This document shows positions 63,663 to 64,000 of a DNA stretch of 64,000 bases, piece after piece. The position numbers were made by a program, and so were the translations under genes. Origin of the DNA: an uncultured Flavobacteriaceae bacterium. GTDB lineage: Bacteria > Bacteroidota > Bacteroidia > Flavobacteriales > Flavobacteriaceae. The notes under the pieces were generated by a model. The model was not told the origin of the DNA, made no database searches, and saw nothing but the letters and a program-made list of their open reading frames with translations. The stretch covers positions 285,511 through 349,510 of the forward strand of contig CANNCA010000005.1 of assembly GCA_947503005.1 (NCBI GenBank), read 5' to 3'. Every line of letters starts with the position of its first letter. Position 1 is the first letter of the stretch.

Positions 63663-64000
63663 ACGATGAAGAGTTTGATCCTGGCTCAGGATGAACGCTA
63701 GCGGCAGGCCTAACACATGCAAGTCGAGGGGCAGCGGGAAGTGCTTGCACTTTGCCGGCGACCGGCGCACGGGTGCGCACCGCGTATGGAACCTACCTTT
63801 TACAGGGGAATAGCCCAGGGAAACTTGGATTAATGCCCCGTAGTACCTTGATACAGCATTGTATTTTGGTTAAAGGCTTCGGCCGGTAGAAGATGGCCAT
63901 GCGTCCCATTAGTTAGTTGGTAGGGTAACGGCTTACCAAGACCGCGATGGGTAGGGGCCCTGAGAGGGGGATCCCCCACACTGGTACTGAGACACGGACC
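63663..64000 (+). rRNA. 16S ribosomal RNA, 5' part
   Basis: The start was placed by alignment of GATGAAGAGTTTGATCCTGG with the E. coli 5' end. Conserved blocks follow: GGATGAACGCTAGCGGCAGG, CTAACACATGCAAGTCG, and CACTGGTACTGAGACACGG at the window end. The sequence type is Bacteroidota, family Flavobacteriaceae. About the first fifth of the gene is present; the remainder lies beyond the right edge. Confidence 0.97.

Noticed and set aside
63438..63780. Open frames of 85-110 codons on the minus strand across the rRNA leader
   Set aside because: They overlap the 16S gene and its leader on the opposite strand and resemble no protein; chance frames.
63772..63785. GTGCGCACCGCG in 16S rRNA matching the hairpin block near 46075-46120
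   Set aside because: It is part of the normal 16S sequence in this family; a match this short between GC-rich stems is expected by chance.
1..64000. CRISPR arrays, insertion sequences, prophage genes or toxin-antitoxin pairs
   Set aside because: No repeat-spacer pattern, transposase, integrase or phage-type gene was seen anywhere in the window.

Overview
The window comes from an AT-rich member of the Bacteroidota, very probably a marine Flavobacteriaceae. This rests on the SusC/SusD pair, TAnnTTTG-type -7 boxes, lipoprotein signal peptides, flavobacterial housekeeping genes, and the first 338 bases of a Bacteroidota-type 16S rRNA gene at the right end.

Positions 1 to about 46,020 are a polysaccharide utilization locus (PUL) that continues beyond the left edge. 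Its contents suit a sulfated, rhamnose- and uronate-rich algal polymer, most likely ulvan. There are six S1-type sulfatase domains, one fused to a GH78 alpha-L-rhamnosidase, and two further GH78 enzymes. There are also a GH105 unsaturated-uronyl hydrolase, a GH3, a GH43, SusC/SusD uptake proteins, and rhamnose catabolism (RhaI, bifunctional RhaD, RhaM mutarotase). KduI handles the unsaturated uronate. Less expected members are a DUF4861 lipoprotein, a nucleoside-hydrolase-like protein with two beta-sandwich modules, a toroid-type protein, a GMC oxidoreductase, and a DUF1549/DUF1553 cytochrome protein paired with a Tat-exported DUF1501 protein. No polysaccharide lyase, rhamnulokinase, KduD or sulfatase-maturating enzyme lies in the window.

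The main result is a shared promoter design. The PUL splits into eleven transcription units on both strands, and each has one copy of a pentamer-repeat operator upstream. Read in the gene direction it is TACAG repeated about three times, ending in GGAT. In ten of eleven cases exactly 21 bases separate it from a TAnnTTTG-like -7 box; the GH43 unit is the exception. I saw no copy in the core genes to the right. The element therefore places the DUF1501/DUF1549 pair and the GMC oxidoreductase in the same regulon as the glycosidases. A GntR-type regulator with a sugar-binding-like domain sits inside the locus. A 70-base remnant of a second GMC gene follows rhaM and records a past rearrangement.

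The PUL stops beside the 3' end of a tRNA-Lys(TTT) gene. An unusual pair of mutually exclusive GC-rich hairpins and a strong terminator lie between them. From about 46,400 onward the genes are ordinary flavobacterial core: aroK, a phosphoribosyltransferase, hslR, an FKBP lipoprotein, an outer-membrane barrel, split transketolase, tgt, an LptF/G permease, accA, dnaB, an exported protein of unknown function, a HAD phosphatase, a YjbQ protein, an EF-hand protein, the rplT-rpmI-infC-thrS group and the start of an rRNA operon.
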